From contig JAWPHD010011511.1 of NCBI GenBank assembly GCA_037043455.1, positions 19,244 through 83,243 of the forward strand: DNA of 64,000 bases, in the 5' to 3' direction. A program made the position numbers and the translations under genes. Positions 24,468 to 38,410 of this stretch are shown piece by piece; position 1 is the stretch's first letter; each line of letters begins with the position of its first letter. Source of the stretch: Cyrtodaria siliqua. Lineage: Eukaryota; Mollusca; Bivalvia; Adapedonta; Hiatellidae. The notes beneath the pieces are model-generated. The model was given only the letters and a program-made list of their open reading frames with translations. It ran no database searches and was not told the DNA's origin.

Positions 24468-25541
24468 AGCTCTACTGATCAGAGATCAGTAGAGCTTATG
24501 TCCGTCCGTAAACTTTTTTTGTAGCGACTACTCCTCTGAAACTACTGAATGGATTTTCATGAAACTTTACAGAAATGTTGCCCATGAAGTCTAGTTGATC
24601 CTAGCAAAAATTCATGTTGATGTGAAGAAATCCAAGATGGCCACCAAATCTAAAAATAGATTTTAAAAAACAAGTTTGTAGCGACTACTTCTTGAAAACT
24701 CTAAGTGATATTGATATGGGACTTTTTCTAAAATGATCAGCATGACATGATGTTGGTCCTTGTCGAAAATCGTTTTGATTCAACGTTAAACGTGGCTGCC
24801 ATTAGTAAAAACTTGTAGCGACTTCTCGTCTGAAACTACTTGACGGATTTTCATGAAACTTCACACGAATGTTGCTCTTGATGTCCAATTGATCCTAGCA
24901 AAACTTCAGGTCGGCCGGAAATTCAAGATGGCCGCCACAGCTAAAAATAGATTTTCAAAAAACAAGTTTGTAGCGACTACTTCCTGAAAACTATAAGTGA
25001 TATTGACCTTTTTCTAAAATGATCAGCATAATATGATATTGGTCCTCGTCGGAAATCGTTTTGATTCGATGTTAAACATGGCTGTCAGCGGCCATCTTTA
25101 TTTACATAGGGTTATCTAGTAAAAACTTGTAGCGACTACTTATCTGTAACTACTCGATGGATTTCATGAAACTTAACAGGAATGTTGCTCTTGATGTCTA
25201 AGAGGATCCTAGCAAAATTTCAGGTCGGCCGGAAATTCAAGATGGCCGCCATGGCTAAAAATAGATTTTCAAAATACAAGTTTGTAGCGACTACTTTTTG
25301 AAAACTATAAGTGATATTGATATGGGACTTTTTCTAAAATGATCAGTATGACATGATGTTGATTCTTGTCAAAAATTATTTTGATTTGACGTTAAACATG
25401 GCCGCCAGTGGCAATCATTGTTTACATAGAGTTTTATAGTAAAAACTTGTAGCAACTACACCTCTGAAACTATTGACGGATTTTTATGAAACTTCACAGG
25501 AATGCTGATCTTAGAGCTATCAAAAACCTATCAGTAGAGCT
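24468..25541 (+). mobile_element. Dispersed element with about 310-bp internal tandem copies
   Basis: The left end is a palindrome, agctctactgatc followed by gatcagtagagct (24468-24496). The right end carries tatcagtagagct (25529-25541), so the ends are inverted relative to each other. Between them a block starting tgtagcgactac..ctgaaactac and including aagatggccgcca repeats about 3.3 times, with starts near 24519, 24815, 25129 and 25446. A sub-repeat (aagtttgtagcgactacttc) lies in each block. Sequences rich in 'aagatggccgcca' recur widely in marine-invertebrate genomes. No coding potential is seen. Confidence 0.75.
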
Positions 25542-26141
25542 TCAAGGTCTCTTGTTTGTTGTTGTTTTTAATATCTCTTTTATATTTTTCAGTGCCATTT
25601 CTGCGTTAAGCTGCACCCTTAGATGATGTCCTGAATGTTCAAGAATGTCCAAGAAAAGAATATATGCGTCAGTCTTCCATTGTTTGTGGTTGTTTATGAC
25701 TGCGTTCTGCTTGAACTTGCAACCGAACCAAAAAGGACTGGATGTTCATGTACCATTAATGAGGCGCAGTAATCTGTGGTTGATGGATACAAAAGTGGGA
25801 ATAAGTGATGTACTAAACAATCAATTGTGGCCAATGATCAGCTATATGGTAATTGATATTAAGTTATGACATTCCACAACAGATCATTGCAAAAAATAGA
25901 ATTCTATTATAGCTGAAAACAAAAACAAAACATACAAGCTACTTAGTCAAGAATCAGTCGGTTTACAACCATCTCAAAATAGTACAAAATAAACTCCTTT
26001 TTTATAAAAAAGGAAAGTTAAATTTGTTCGCGTGCAATGCAGAGACGGGGAAGCGAATCCGAGCTGCATTCGTCTAGTGACATTGGTGAGAAGTGAGTGA
26101 GTTCAAGTACGTTACCCAGACATGATTTGATATTTTGTAGC
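25542..26141. other. Unique DNA, no gene seen
   Basis: Contains a 74-codon frame at 25645-25869 without recognisable motifs and a run of A/T around 26000. No confident feature. Confidence 0.5.
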
Positions 26142-26217
26142 GCATCCGTGGTTGAGAGGGTAAAGACGCTGAGCTGGAACCATCTCAACGCTGCGGGTTC
26201 GAATCCCTCTGGGAGCA
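26142..26217 (+). ncRNA. tRNA-like sequence (degenerate tRNA or SINE head)
   Basis: A 76-base stretch has both internal RNA polymerase III promoter boxes: tggttgagagg as an A box and ggttcgaatccc as a B box. The ends gcatccg and tgggagc can pair at six of seven positions (two as wobble). A T-arm (gcggg-ttcgaat-ccctc, one mismatch) and a D-arm (gtt with gac) can be drawn. The anticodon arm is poorly formed, so no isotype is assigned. It is more likely a tRNA-derived SINE head or tRNA pseudogene than a working tRNA. Confidence 0.55.
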
Positions 26218-29200
26218 CAACTTGTAAGTGTCGATTCTTATGGACGACGGGAAGTATACAGTATGTGTCTTACATTTTTTAACCAGGAGTTAAGCTCGCT
26301 ATGAGGCAGTGCCTTATTCATATTAACTGGTCCTATGAGATCATCAAGCCCATTCGTTGTGGTATTACTAACTGGTCCTATGGGATCATCAAGCCCATTC
26401 GTTGTGGTATTACTAACTGGTCCTATGAGATGATCAAGCCCATTCGTTGTGGTATTACTAACTCGTCCTATGGGATCATCAAGCCCATTCGTTGTGTTAT
26501 GACTAACTGGTCCTATGAGATCATCAAGCCCATTTGTTGTGTTATTACTAAATGGTCCTATGAGATAATCAAGCCCATTCGTAGTGTTACTACTAACTGG
26601 TCCTATGGGATCATCAAGCCCATTCGTTGTGGTATTACTAACTGGTCCTATGAGATCATCAAGCCCATTCGTTGTGTTATTACTAACTGGTCCTATGAGA
26701 TCATCAAGCCCATTCGTAGTGTTATTACTAACTGGTCCTATGGGATCATCAAGCCCATTCGTTGTGTTATTACTAACTGATCCTATGGGATCATCAAGCC
26801 CATTCGTAGTGTTATTACTAACTGGTCCTATGGGATCATCAAGCCCATTCGTTGTGTTATTACTAACTGGTCCTATGGGATCATCAAGCCCATTCGTTGT
26901 GTTATTACTAACTGGTCCTATGAGATCATCAAGCCCATTCGTTGTGGTATTACTAGCTGGTCCTATGAGATCATCAAGCCCATTCGTTATGTTATAACTA
27001 ACTTGTCCTATGAGATCATCAAGCCCATTCGTTGTGGTATTACTAACTTGTCCTATGAGATCATCAAGCCCATTCGTTATGTTATTACTAACTGGTCCTA
27101 TGGGATCATCAAGCCCATTCGTTGTGGTATTACTAACTGGTCCTATTGGATCATCAAACCCATTCGTTGTGTTATTACTAACTGGTCCTATGGGATCATC
27201 AAGCCCATTCGTTGTGTTATTACTAACTGGTCCTATGGGATCATCAAGCCCATTCGTTGTGGTAGTACTAACTGGTCCTATTGTATCATTAAACCCATTC
27301 GTTGTGTTATTACTAACTGGTCCTATGGGATTATCAAGCCCATTCGTTGTGGTATTACTAACTGGTCCTATTGGATCATCAAGCCCCTTCGTTGTGGTAT
27401 TACTAACCGGTCCTATAGGATCATTAAGTCCATTCGTTGTGTTATTACTAACTGGTCCTATGGGATCATCCAGCCCATTCGATGTGTTATTACTAACTGG
27501 TCCTATGAGATCATCAAGCCCATTCGTTGTGATATTACTAACTGGTCCTATGAGATCATCAAGCCCATTCGTAGTGTTATTACTAACTGGTCCTATGGGA
27601 TCATCAAGCCCATTCGTTGTGTTATTACTAACTGGTCCTATGAGATCATCAAGACAATTCGTTGTGGTATTACTAACTGGTCCTAAGGGATCATCAAGCC
27701 CATTCGTTGTTGTATTACTAACTTGTCCTATGGGATCATCAAGCCCATTCGTTGTGTTATTACTAACTGGTCCTATGAGATCATCAAGCCCATTCGTTGT
27801 GTTATTACTAACTGGTCCTAAGGGATCATCAAGCCCATTCGTTGTTGTATTACTAACTTGTCCTATGGGATCATCAAGCCCATTCGTTGTGGTATTATTA
27901 ACTTGTCCTATGGGATCATCAAGCCCATTCGTTGTGTTATTACTAACCGGTCGTATGGGATCATCAAGCCCATTTGTTGTGTTACTAACTAGTCCTATGG
28001 GATCATCAAGCCCATTCGTTGAGGTATTACTAACTGGTCCTATGGGATCATCAAGCCCCTTCGTTGTGGTATTACTAACTGGTCCTATGGGATCATCAAG
28101 CCACATCGTTGTGGTATTACTAACTGGTCCTATGGGATCATCAAGCCCATTCGTAGTGTTATTACTAACTGGTCCTATGGGATCATCAAGCCCATTCGTT
28201 GTGGTATTACTAACTGGTCCTATGGGATCATCAAGCCCATTCGTTGTGTTATTACTAACTGGTCCTATGGGATCATCAAGCCCATTCGTTGTGGTATTAC
28301 TAACTGGTCCTATGGGATCATCAAGCCCATTCGTTGTGTTATTACTAACCGGTCCTATGGGATCATCAAGCCCATTTGTTGTGTTACTAACTGGTCCTAT
28401 GGGATCATCAAGCCCATTCGTTGTGTTATTACTAACTGGTCAAATGGGATCATCAATCCCATTCGTTGTGTTATTACTAACTGGTCCCATGGGATCATCA
28501 AGCCTTTATTTGTGTTACTTACTGGACCTATGGGATCATCAAGCCCATTCGTTGTGGTATTACTAACTGGTCCTATGGGATCATCAAGCCCATTCGTAGT
28601 GTTATTACTAACTGGCCCCATGGGATCATCAAGCCCATTCGTTGTGTTATTACTCACTGGTCCTATGAGATTATCAAGCCCATTCGTTTTGGTATTACTA
28701 ACTGGTCCTATGAGATCATCAAGCCCATTCGTTGTGGTATTACTAACTGGTCCTATGAGATCATCAAGCCCATTCGTTGTGGTATTACTAGCTGGTCCTA
28801 TGGGATCATCAAGCCCATTCGTTGTGGTATTACTAACTGGTCCTATGAGATCATCAAGCCCATTCGTTGTGGTATTACTAACTGGTCCTATGGGATCATC
28901 AAGCCCATTCGTTGTGGTATTACTAACTCGTCCTATGGGATCATCAAGCCCATTCGTTGTGTTATGACTAACTGGTCCTATGAGATCATCAAACCCATTC
29001 GTTGTGTTATTACTAACTGGTCCTATGAGATCATCAAGCCCATTCGTAGTGTTATTACTAACTGGTCCTATGAGATCATCAAGCCCATTCGTTGTGTTAT
29101 TACTAACTGGTCCTATGAGATCATCAAGCCCATTCGTAGTGTTATTACTAACTGGTCCTATGGGATCATCAAGCCCATTCGTTGTGTTATTACTAACTGG

Positions 29201-32200
29201 TCCTATGGGATCATCAAGCCCATTCTTAGTGTTATTACTAACTGGTCCTATGGGATCATCAAGCCCATTCGTTGTGTTATTACTAACTGGTCCTATGGGA
29301 TCATCAAGCCCATTCGTTGTGTTATTACTAACTGGTCCTATGAGATTATCAAGCCCATTCGTTGTGGTATTACTAACTGGTCCTATGGGATCATCAAGCC
29401 CATTCGTTGTGGTATTACTAACTCGTCCTATGAGATAATCAAGCCCATTCGTTGTGGTATTACTAACTGGTCCTATGGGATCATCAAGCCCATTCGTTGT
29501 GGTATTACTAACTCATCCTATGGGATCATCAAACCCATTCGTTGTGTTATAACTAACTGGTCCTATGAGATCATCAAGCCCATTCGTTGTGTTATTACTA
29601 ACTGGTCCTATGAGATCATCAAGCCCATTCGTAGTGTTATTACTAACTGGTCCTATGGGATCATCAAGCCCATTCGTTGTGGTATTACTAAATGGTCCTT
29701 TGAGATCATCAAGCCCATTCGTTGTGGTATTACTAACTGGTCCTATGGGATCATCAAGCCCATTCGTTGTGTTATTACTAACTGGTCCTATGAGATCATC
29801 AAGCCCATTCGTTGTGGTATTACTAACTGGTCCTATGGGATCATCAAGCCCATTCGTTGTGGTATTACTAACTCGTCCTATGGGATCATCAAGCCCATTC
29901 GTTGTGTTATGACTAACTGGTCCTATGAGATAATCAAGCCCATTCGTTGTGTTATTACTAACTGGTCCTATGAGATAATCAAGCCCATTCGTAGTGTTAT
30001 TACTAACTGGTCCTATGGGATCATCAAGCCCATTCGTTGTGGTATTACTAACTGGTCCTATGAGATCATCAAGCCCATTCGTTGTGTTATTACTAACTGG
30101 TCCTATGAGATCATCAAGCCCATTCGTAGTGTTATTACTAACTGGTCCTATGGGATCATCAAGCCCATTCGTTGTGTTATTACTAACTGGTCCTATGGGA
30201 TCATCAAGCCCATTCGTTGTGTTATTACTAACTGGTCCTATGAGATAATCAAGCCCATTCGTAGTGTTATTACTAACTGGTCGTATGGGATCATCAAGCC
30301 CATTCGTTGTGGTATTACTAACTGGTCCTATGAGATCATCAAGCCCATTCGTTGTGTTATTACTAACTGGTCCTATGAGATCATCAAGCCCATTCGTAGT
30401 GTTATTACTAACTGGTCCTATGGGATCATCAAGCCCATTCGTTGTGTTATTACTAACTGATCCTATGGGATCATCAAGCCCATTCGTTGTGTTATTACTA
30501 ACTGGTCCTATGGGATCATCAAGCCCATTCGTTGTGTTATTACTAACTGGTCCTATGGGATCATCAAGCCCATTCGTTGTGTTATTACTAACTGATCCTA
30601 TGGGATCATCAAGCCCATTCGTTATGTTATTACTAACTGGTCCTATGGGATCATCAAGCCCATTCGTTGTGGTATTACTAACTGGTCCTATTGGATCATC
30701 AAACCCATTCGTTGTGTTATTACTAACTGGTCCTATGGGATCATCAAGCCCATTCGTTGTGTTATTACTAACTGGTCCTATCGGATCATCAAGCCCATTC
30801 GTTGTGGTATTACTAACTGGTCCTATTGTATCATTAAACCCATTCGTTGTGTTATTACTAACTGGTCCTATGGGATCATCAATCCCATTCGGAGTGTTAT
30901 TACTAACTGGTCCTATGGGATTATCAAGCCCATTCGTTGTGGTATTACTAACTGGTCCTATGGGATCATCAAGCCCATTCGTTGTGTTATTACTAACCGG
31001 TCCTATGGGATCATCAAGCCCATTTGTTGTGTTATTACTAACTGGTCCTATGGGATCATCAAGCCCATTCGTAGTGTTATTACTAACTGGCCCTATGGAA
31101 TCAATCCCATTCGTTGTGTTATTACTACCTGGTCCTATGAGATTATCAAGCCCATTCGTTGTGGTATTACTAACTGGTCCTATGGGATCATCAAGCCCAT
31201 TCGTTGTGGTATTTCTAACTCGTCCTATGAGATCATCAAGCCCATTCGTTGTGGTATTACTAACTGGTCCTATGGGATCATCAAGCCCATTCGTTGTGGT
31301 ATTACTAACTCATCCTATGGGATCATCAAGCCCATTCGTTGTGTAATTACTAACTGGTCCTATGAGATCATCAAGCCCATTCGTTGTGTTATTACTAACT
31401 GGTCCTATGAGATCATCAAGCCCATTCGTAGTGTTATTACTAACTGGTCCTATGGGATCATCAAGACCATTCGTTGTGGTATTACTAAATGGTCCTTTGA
31501 GATCATCAAGCCTATTCGTTGTGGTATTACTAACTGGTCCTATGGGATCTTCAAGCCCATTCGTTGTGGTATTACTAACTGGTCCTATGAGATCATCAAG
31601 CCCATTCGTTGTGGTATTACTAACTGGTCCTATGGGATCATCAAGCCCATTCGTTGTGGTATTACTAACTCGTCCTATGGGATCATCAAGCCCATTCGTT
31701 GTGTTATGACTAACTGGTCCTATGAGATCGTCAAGCCCATTCGTTGTGTTATTACTAACTGGTCCTATGAGATAATCAAGCCCATTCGTAGTGTTATTAC
31801 TAACTGGTCCTATGGGATCATCAAGCCCATTCGTTGTGGTATTACTAACTGGTCCTATGAGATCATCAAGCCCATTCGTTGTGTTATTACTAACTGGTCC
31901 TATGGGATCATCAAGCCCATTCGTTGTGTTATTACTAACTGATCCTATGAGATCATCAAGCCCATCCGTAGTGTTATTACTTACTGGTCCTATGGGATCA
32001 TCAAGCCCATTCGTTGTGTTATTACTAACTGGTCCTATGAGATAATCAAGCCCATTCGTAGTGTTATTACTAACTGGTCCTATGGGATCATCAAGCCCAT
32101 TCGTTGTGGTATTACTAACTGGTCCTATGAGATCATCAAGCCCATTCGTTGTGTTATTACTAACTGGTCCTATGAGATCATCAAGCCCATTCGTAGTGTT

Positions 32201-33169
32201 ATTACTAACTGGTCCTATGGGATCATCAAGCCCATTCGTTGTGTTATTACTAACTGATCCTATGGGATCATCAAGCCCATTCGTTGTGTTATTACTAACT
32301 GGTCCTATGGGATCATCAAGCCCATTCGTTGTGTTATTACTAACTGGTCCTATGGGATCATCTAGCCCATTCGTTGTGTTATTACTAACCGGTCCTATGG
32401 GATCATCAAGCCCATTTGTTGTGTTATTACTAACTGGTCCTATGGGATCATCAAGCCCATTCGTAGTGTTATTACTAACTGGCCCTATGGGATCATCAAT
32501 CCCATTCGTTGTGTTATTACTAACTGGTCCTATGAGATTATCAAGCCCATTCGTTGTGGTATTACTAACTGGTCCTATGGGATCATCAAGCCCATTCGTT
32601 GTGGTATTTCTAACTCGTCCTATGAGATCATCAAGCCCATTCGTTGTGGTATTACTAACTAGTCCTATGGGATCATCAAGCTCATTCGTTGTGGTATTAC
32701 TAACTCATCCTATGGGATCATGAAGCCCATTCGTTGTGTTATTACTAACTGGTCCTATGAGATCATCAAGCCCATTCGTTGTGTTATTACTAACTGGTCC
32801 TATGGGATCATCAAGCCCATTCGTTGTGGTATTACTAACTGGTCCTATTGTATCATTAAACCCATTCGTTGTGTTATTACTAACTGGTCCTATGGGATCA
32901 TCAATCCCATTCGTAGTGTTATTACTAACTGGTCCTATGGGATCATCAAGCCCATTCGTTGTGTTATTACTAACTGGTCCTATGGGATCATCAAGCCCAT
33001 TCGTTGTGTTATTACTAACCGGTCCTATGGGATCATCAAGCCCATTCGTAGTGTTATTACTAACTGGTCCTATGGGATCATCAAGCCCATTCGTTGTGTT
33101 ATTACTAACTGGTCCTATGGGATCATCTAGCCCATTCGTTGTGTTATTACTAACCGGTCCTATGGGATC

Positions 33170-36100
33170 ATCAAGCCATTTGTTGTGTTATTACTAACTG
33201 GTCCTATGGATCATCAAGCCCATTCGTAGTGTTTATTACTAACTGGCCCTATGGGATCATCAATCCCATTCGTTGTGTTCATTACTAACTGGTCCTATGA
33301 GATTATCAAGCCCATTCGTTGTGGTAATTACTAACTGGTCCTATGGATCATCAAGCCCATCGTTGTGGTATTTCTAACTCGTCCTATGAGATCATCAAGC
33401 CCATTCGTTGTGGTATTACTAACTAGTCCTATGGGATCATCAAGCTCATTCGTTGTGGTATTACTAACTCATCCTATGGGATCATGAAGCCCATTCGTTG
33501 TGTTTATTACTAACTGGTCCTATGAGATCATCAAGCCCATTCGTTGTGTTATTACTAACTGGTCCTATGGGATCATCAAGCCCATCTCGTTGTGGTATTA
33601 CTAACTGGTCCTATTGTATCATTAAACCCATTCGTTGTGTTATTACTAACTGGTCCTATGGGATCATCAATCCCATTCGTAGTGTTATTACTAACTGGTC
33701 CTATGGATCATCAAGCCCATTCGTTGTGTTATTACTAACTGGTCCTATGGGATCATCAAGCCATTCGTTGTGTTATTACTAACCGGTCCTATGGGATCAT
33801 CAAGCCCATTCGTAGTGTTATTACTAACTGGTCCTATGGGATCATCAAGCCCATTCGTTGTGTTATTACTAACTGGTCCTATGGGATCATCTAGCCCATT
33901 CGTTGTGTTATTACTAACCGGTCCTATGGGATCATCAAGCCCATTTGTTGTGTTATTACTAACTGTCCTATGGGATCATCAAGCCCATTCGTAGTGTTAT
34001 TACTAACTGGCCCTATGGGATCATCAAATCCATTCGTTGTGTTATTACTAACTGGTCCTATGAGATTATCAAGCCCATTCGTTGTGGTATTACTAACTGG
34101 TCCTATGGGATCATCAAGCCCATTCGGTTGTGGTATTTCTAACTCGTCCTATGAGATCATCAAGCCCATTCGTTGTGGTATTACTAAATGGTCCTATGAG
34201 ATCATCAAGCCATTCGTTGTGGTATTACTAACTGGTCCTATGGGATCATCAAGCCCATTCGTTGTGGTATTACTAACTGGTCCTATGAGATCATCAGCCC
34301 ATTCGTTGTGGTATTACTAACTGGTCCTATGGGATCATCAACCCATTCGTTGTGGTATTACTTACTCTTCCTATGGGATCATCAAGCCCATTCGTTGTGT
34401 TATGACTAACTGGTCCTATGAGATCATCAAGCCCATTCGTTGTGTTATTATTAACTGGTCCTATGAGATAATCAAGCCCATTCGTAGTGTTATTACTAAC
34501 TGGTCCTATGGGATCATCAAGCCCATTCGTTGTGGTATTACTAACTGGTCCTATGAGATCATCAAGCCCATTCGTTGTGTTATTACTAACTGGTCCTATG
34601 AGATCATCAAGCCCATTCGTAGTGTTATTACTAACTGGTCCTATGGGATCATCAAGCCCATTCGTTGTGTTATTACTAACTGATCCTATGGGATCATCAA
34701 GCCCATTCGTAGTGTTATTACTAACTGGTCCTATGGGATCATCAAGCCCATTCGTTGTGTTATTACTAACTGGTCCTATGGGATCATCAAGCCCATTCGT
34801 TGTGTTATTACTAACTGGTCCTATGAGATCATCAAGCCCATTCGTTGTGGTATTACTAACTGGTCCTATGAGATCATCAAGCCCATTCGTTGTGTTATAA
34901 CTAACTTGTCCTATGGGATCATCAAGCCCATTCGATTTGTGGTATTACTAACTGGTCCTATTGGCATCATCAAACCCATTCGTTGTGTTATTACTAACTG
35001 GTCCTATGGATCATCAAGCCAATTCGTTGTGTTATTACTAACTGGTCCTATGGGATCATCAAGCCCATTCGTTGTGGTATTACTAACTGGTCCTATTGTA
35101 TCATTAAACCCATTCGTTGTGTTATTACTAACTGGTCATATGGGATCATCAAGCCCATTCGTTGTGGGTATTACTAACTGGTCCTATTGGATCATCAAGC
35201 CCATTCGTTGTGGTATTACTAACCGGTCCTATAGGATCATCAAGTCCATTCGTTGTGTTATTACTAACTGGTCCTATGGGGATCATCCAGCCCATTCGAT
35301 GTGTTATTACTAACTGGTCCTATGAGATCATCAAGCCCATTCGTTGTGATATTACTAACTGGTCCTATGAGATCATCAAGCCCATTCGTAGTGTTATTAC
35401 TAACTGGTCCTATGGGATCATCAAGCCCATTCGTTGTGTTATTACTAACTGGTCCTATGAGATCATCAAGCCCATTCGTTGTGGTATTACTAACTGGTCC
35501 TATGGGATCATCAAGCCCATTCGTTGTGGTATTTCTAACTCGTCCTATGAGATCATCAAGCCCATTCGTTGTGGTATTACTAACTGGTCTATGGGATCAT
35601 CAAGCTCATTCGTTGTGGTATTACTAACTCATCCTATGGGATCATCAAGCCATTCGTTGTGTAATTACTAACTGGTCCTATGAGATCATCAAGCCCATTC
35701 GTTGTGTTATTACTAACTGGTCTATGAGATCATCAAGCCATTCGTAGTGTTATTACTAACTGGTCCTATGGGATCATCAAGCCCATTCGTTGTGGTATTA
35801 CTAAATGGTCCTATGAGATCATCAAGCCCATTCGTTGTGTTATTACTAACTGGTCCTATGGAATCATCAAGCCCATTCGTTGTGTATTACTAGCTGGTCC
35901 TATTGTATCATCAAACCCATTCCTTGCGTTATTACTAACTGGTCCTATGGGATCATCAAGCCCATTCGTTGTGGTATTACTTACTGGTCCTATTGGATAA
36001 TCAAGCCCATTCGTTGTGGTATTACTAACTGGTCCTATGAGATCATCAAGCCCATTCGTTGTGGTATTACTAACTGGTCCTATGAGATAATTAAGCCCAT

Positions 36101-38410
36101 TCGTTGTGGTATTAGTAACCGGTCCTATGGAATCATCAAGTCCATTCGTTGTGTTGATTACTAACTGTCCTATGTGATCATCAAGCCCATTCGTTGTGTT
36201 ATTACTAACTGGTCCTATGAGATCATCAAGCCCATTCGTTGTGATATTACTAACTGGTCCTATGAGATCATCAAGCCCATTCGTAGTGTTATTACTAACT
36301 GGTCCTAAGGGATCATCAAGCCCATTCGTTGTTGTATTACTAACTTGTCCTATATGATCATCAAGCCCATTCGTCGTGTTATTACTAACTGGTCCTGTGA
36401 GATCATCAAGCCCATTCGTTGTGTTATTACTAACTGGTCCTAAGGGATCATCAAGCCCATTCTTTGTTGTATTACTAACTTGTCCTATGGGATCATCAAG
36501 CCCATTCGTTGTGGTATTATTAACTTGTCCTATGGGATCATCAAGCCCATTCGTTGTGGTATTACTAACTGGTCCTATGGGATCATCAAGCCCATTCGTT
36601 GTGTTATTACTAACTGGTCCTATGGGATCATCAAGCGAATTCGTTGTGGTATTACTAACTGGTCCTATGGGATCATCAAACCCCTTCGTTGTGGTATTAC
36701 TAACTGGTCCTATGGGATCATCAATCTCATTCGTAGTGTTATACTAACTGGTCTATGGGATCATCAAGCCCCTTCGTTGTGGTATTACTAACTGGTCCTA
36801 TGGGATCATCAAGCCCATTAGTTTGTGTTATTACTAGACTGGTCCTATGGGATCATCAAGCCCATTCGTTGTGTTATTACTAACTGGTCCTATGGGATCA
36901 TCAAGCCCATTCGTTGTGCTTATTACTAACTGATCCTATGGGATCATCAAGCCCATTCGTTGTGTTATTACTAACCGGTCCTATGGGATCATCAAGCCCT
37001 TCGTTGTGATATTACTAACTGGTCCTATGGGATCATCAAGACCATTCGTTGTGTTATTACTAACTGGTCCTATGGGATCATCAAGCCCCTTCGTTGTGGT
37101 ATTACTTACTGGTCCTATGAGATCATCAAGCCCATTCGTTGTGGTATTACTAACTGGTCCTACTTGGATCATCAAGCCCATTCGTTGTGTTATTACTAAC
37201 CGGTCTTATGGGATCATCAAGCCCATTTGGTGTGTTATTACTAACTGGTCCTATGGGATCATCAAGCCCATTCGTTGTGTTATTACTAGCTGGTAATGAC
37301 CACAACGAATGGGCTTGATCAACGAAGGGCTTGATGATCCCATGGGACCAGTTAGTAATAACACAACGAATGGGATTGATGATCCCATGGCACCAGTTAG
37401 TAATAACACAACGAATGGGCTTGATAATCCCATAGGACCGGCTAGTAATAACACAACGAATGGGCTTGATTATCCCATAGGACCAGTTAGTAATACCACA
37501 ACGAATGGGCTTGATGATCCCATAGGACCAGTTAGTAATAACACAACGAATGGGCTAACTAACATTATTACTAACTGGTGCTATGGGATCATCAAGCCCA
37601 TTCGTTGAGTTATTACTAACCGTCCTAAGGGATCATTAAGCCCATTCGTTGTGGTATTACTAACTGGTCCTATGGGATCATCAAGCCCATTCGTTGTGTT
37701 ATTACTAACTGGTCCTATGGGATCATCAATCCCATTCGTTGTATTATTACTAACTGGTCCTATGGGATCATCAAGCCCCTTCGTTGTGTTATTACTAACT
37801 GGTCCTATGGGATAATCAAGCCATTCTTTGTGTTATTACTAACTGGTCCCATGGGATCATCAATCCCATTCGTTTGTGTTATTATTAACTGCTCCCATGG
37901 GATCATCAAGCCCCTTCGTTGATCAAGCCCATTCGTTGTGTTATTACTAACTGCTCCTAATGGATCATAAAGCCCATTTGTTGTGGTATTACTAACTTGT
38001 CCTATGGGATCATTAAGCCCATTCGTTGTGGTATTATTAACTTGTCCTATGGGATCATCAAGCCCATTCGTTGTGTTATTACTAACTGGTCCTATGAGAT
38101 CATCACAAGCCCATTCGTCGTGTTATTACTAACTGTCCTGTGGGATCATCAAGCCCATTCGTTGTGGTAATACTAACTGGTCCTATGGGATCATCAAGCC
38201 CATTCGTTGTGTTCATTACTAACTGGTCCCATGGATCATCAAGCCCCTTCGTTGTGTTATTACTAACTGGTCCTATGGGATCATCAAGCCCATTCGTTGT
38301 GTTATTACTAACTGGTCATATGGGATCATCAAGCCCCTTCGTTGTGTATTACTAACTGGTCCTATGGGATCATCAAGCCTATTCGTTGTGTTATTACAAA
38401 CTGATCCTAT
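33170..38410 (+). repeat. Indel-rich section of array III
   Basis: Within this section many units carry single-base gains or losses, for example cctatggatcatc, gtgtttattac, gtggtaattac, cccatctcg and cattcggttg. Elsewhere units almost always keep 45 or 42 bp. 33224 onward matches 32461 onward unit by unit (offset about 763, that is 17 units less two bases) except for such indels. Confidence 0.85.

Noticed and set aside
26142..26217. A functional tRNA gene with a named isotype
   Set aside because: The anticodon stem does not pair well and the acceptor has a mismatch and wobbles, so no anticodon can be assigned.
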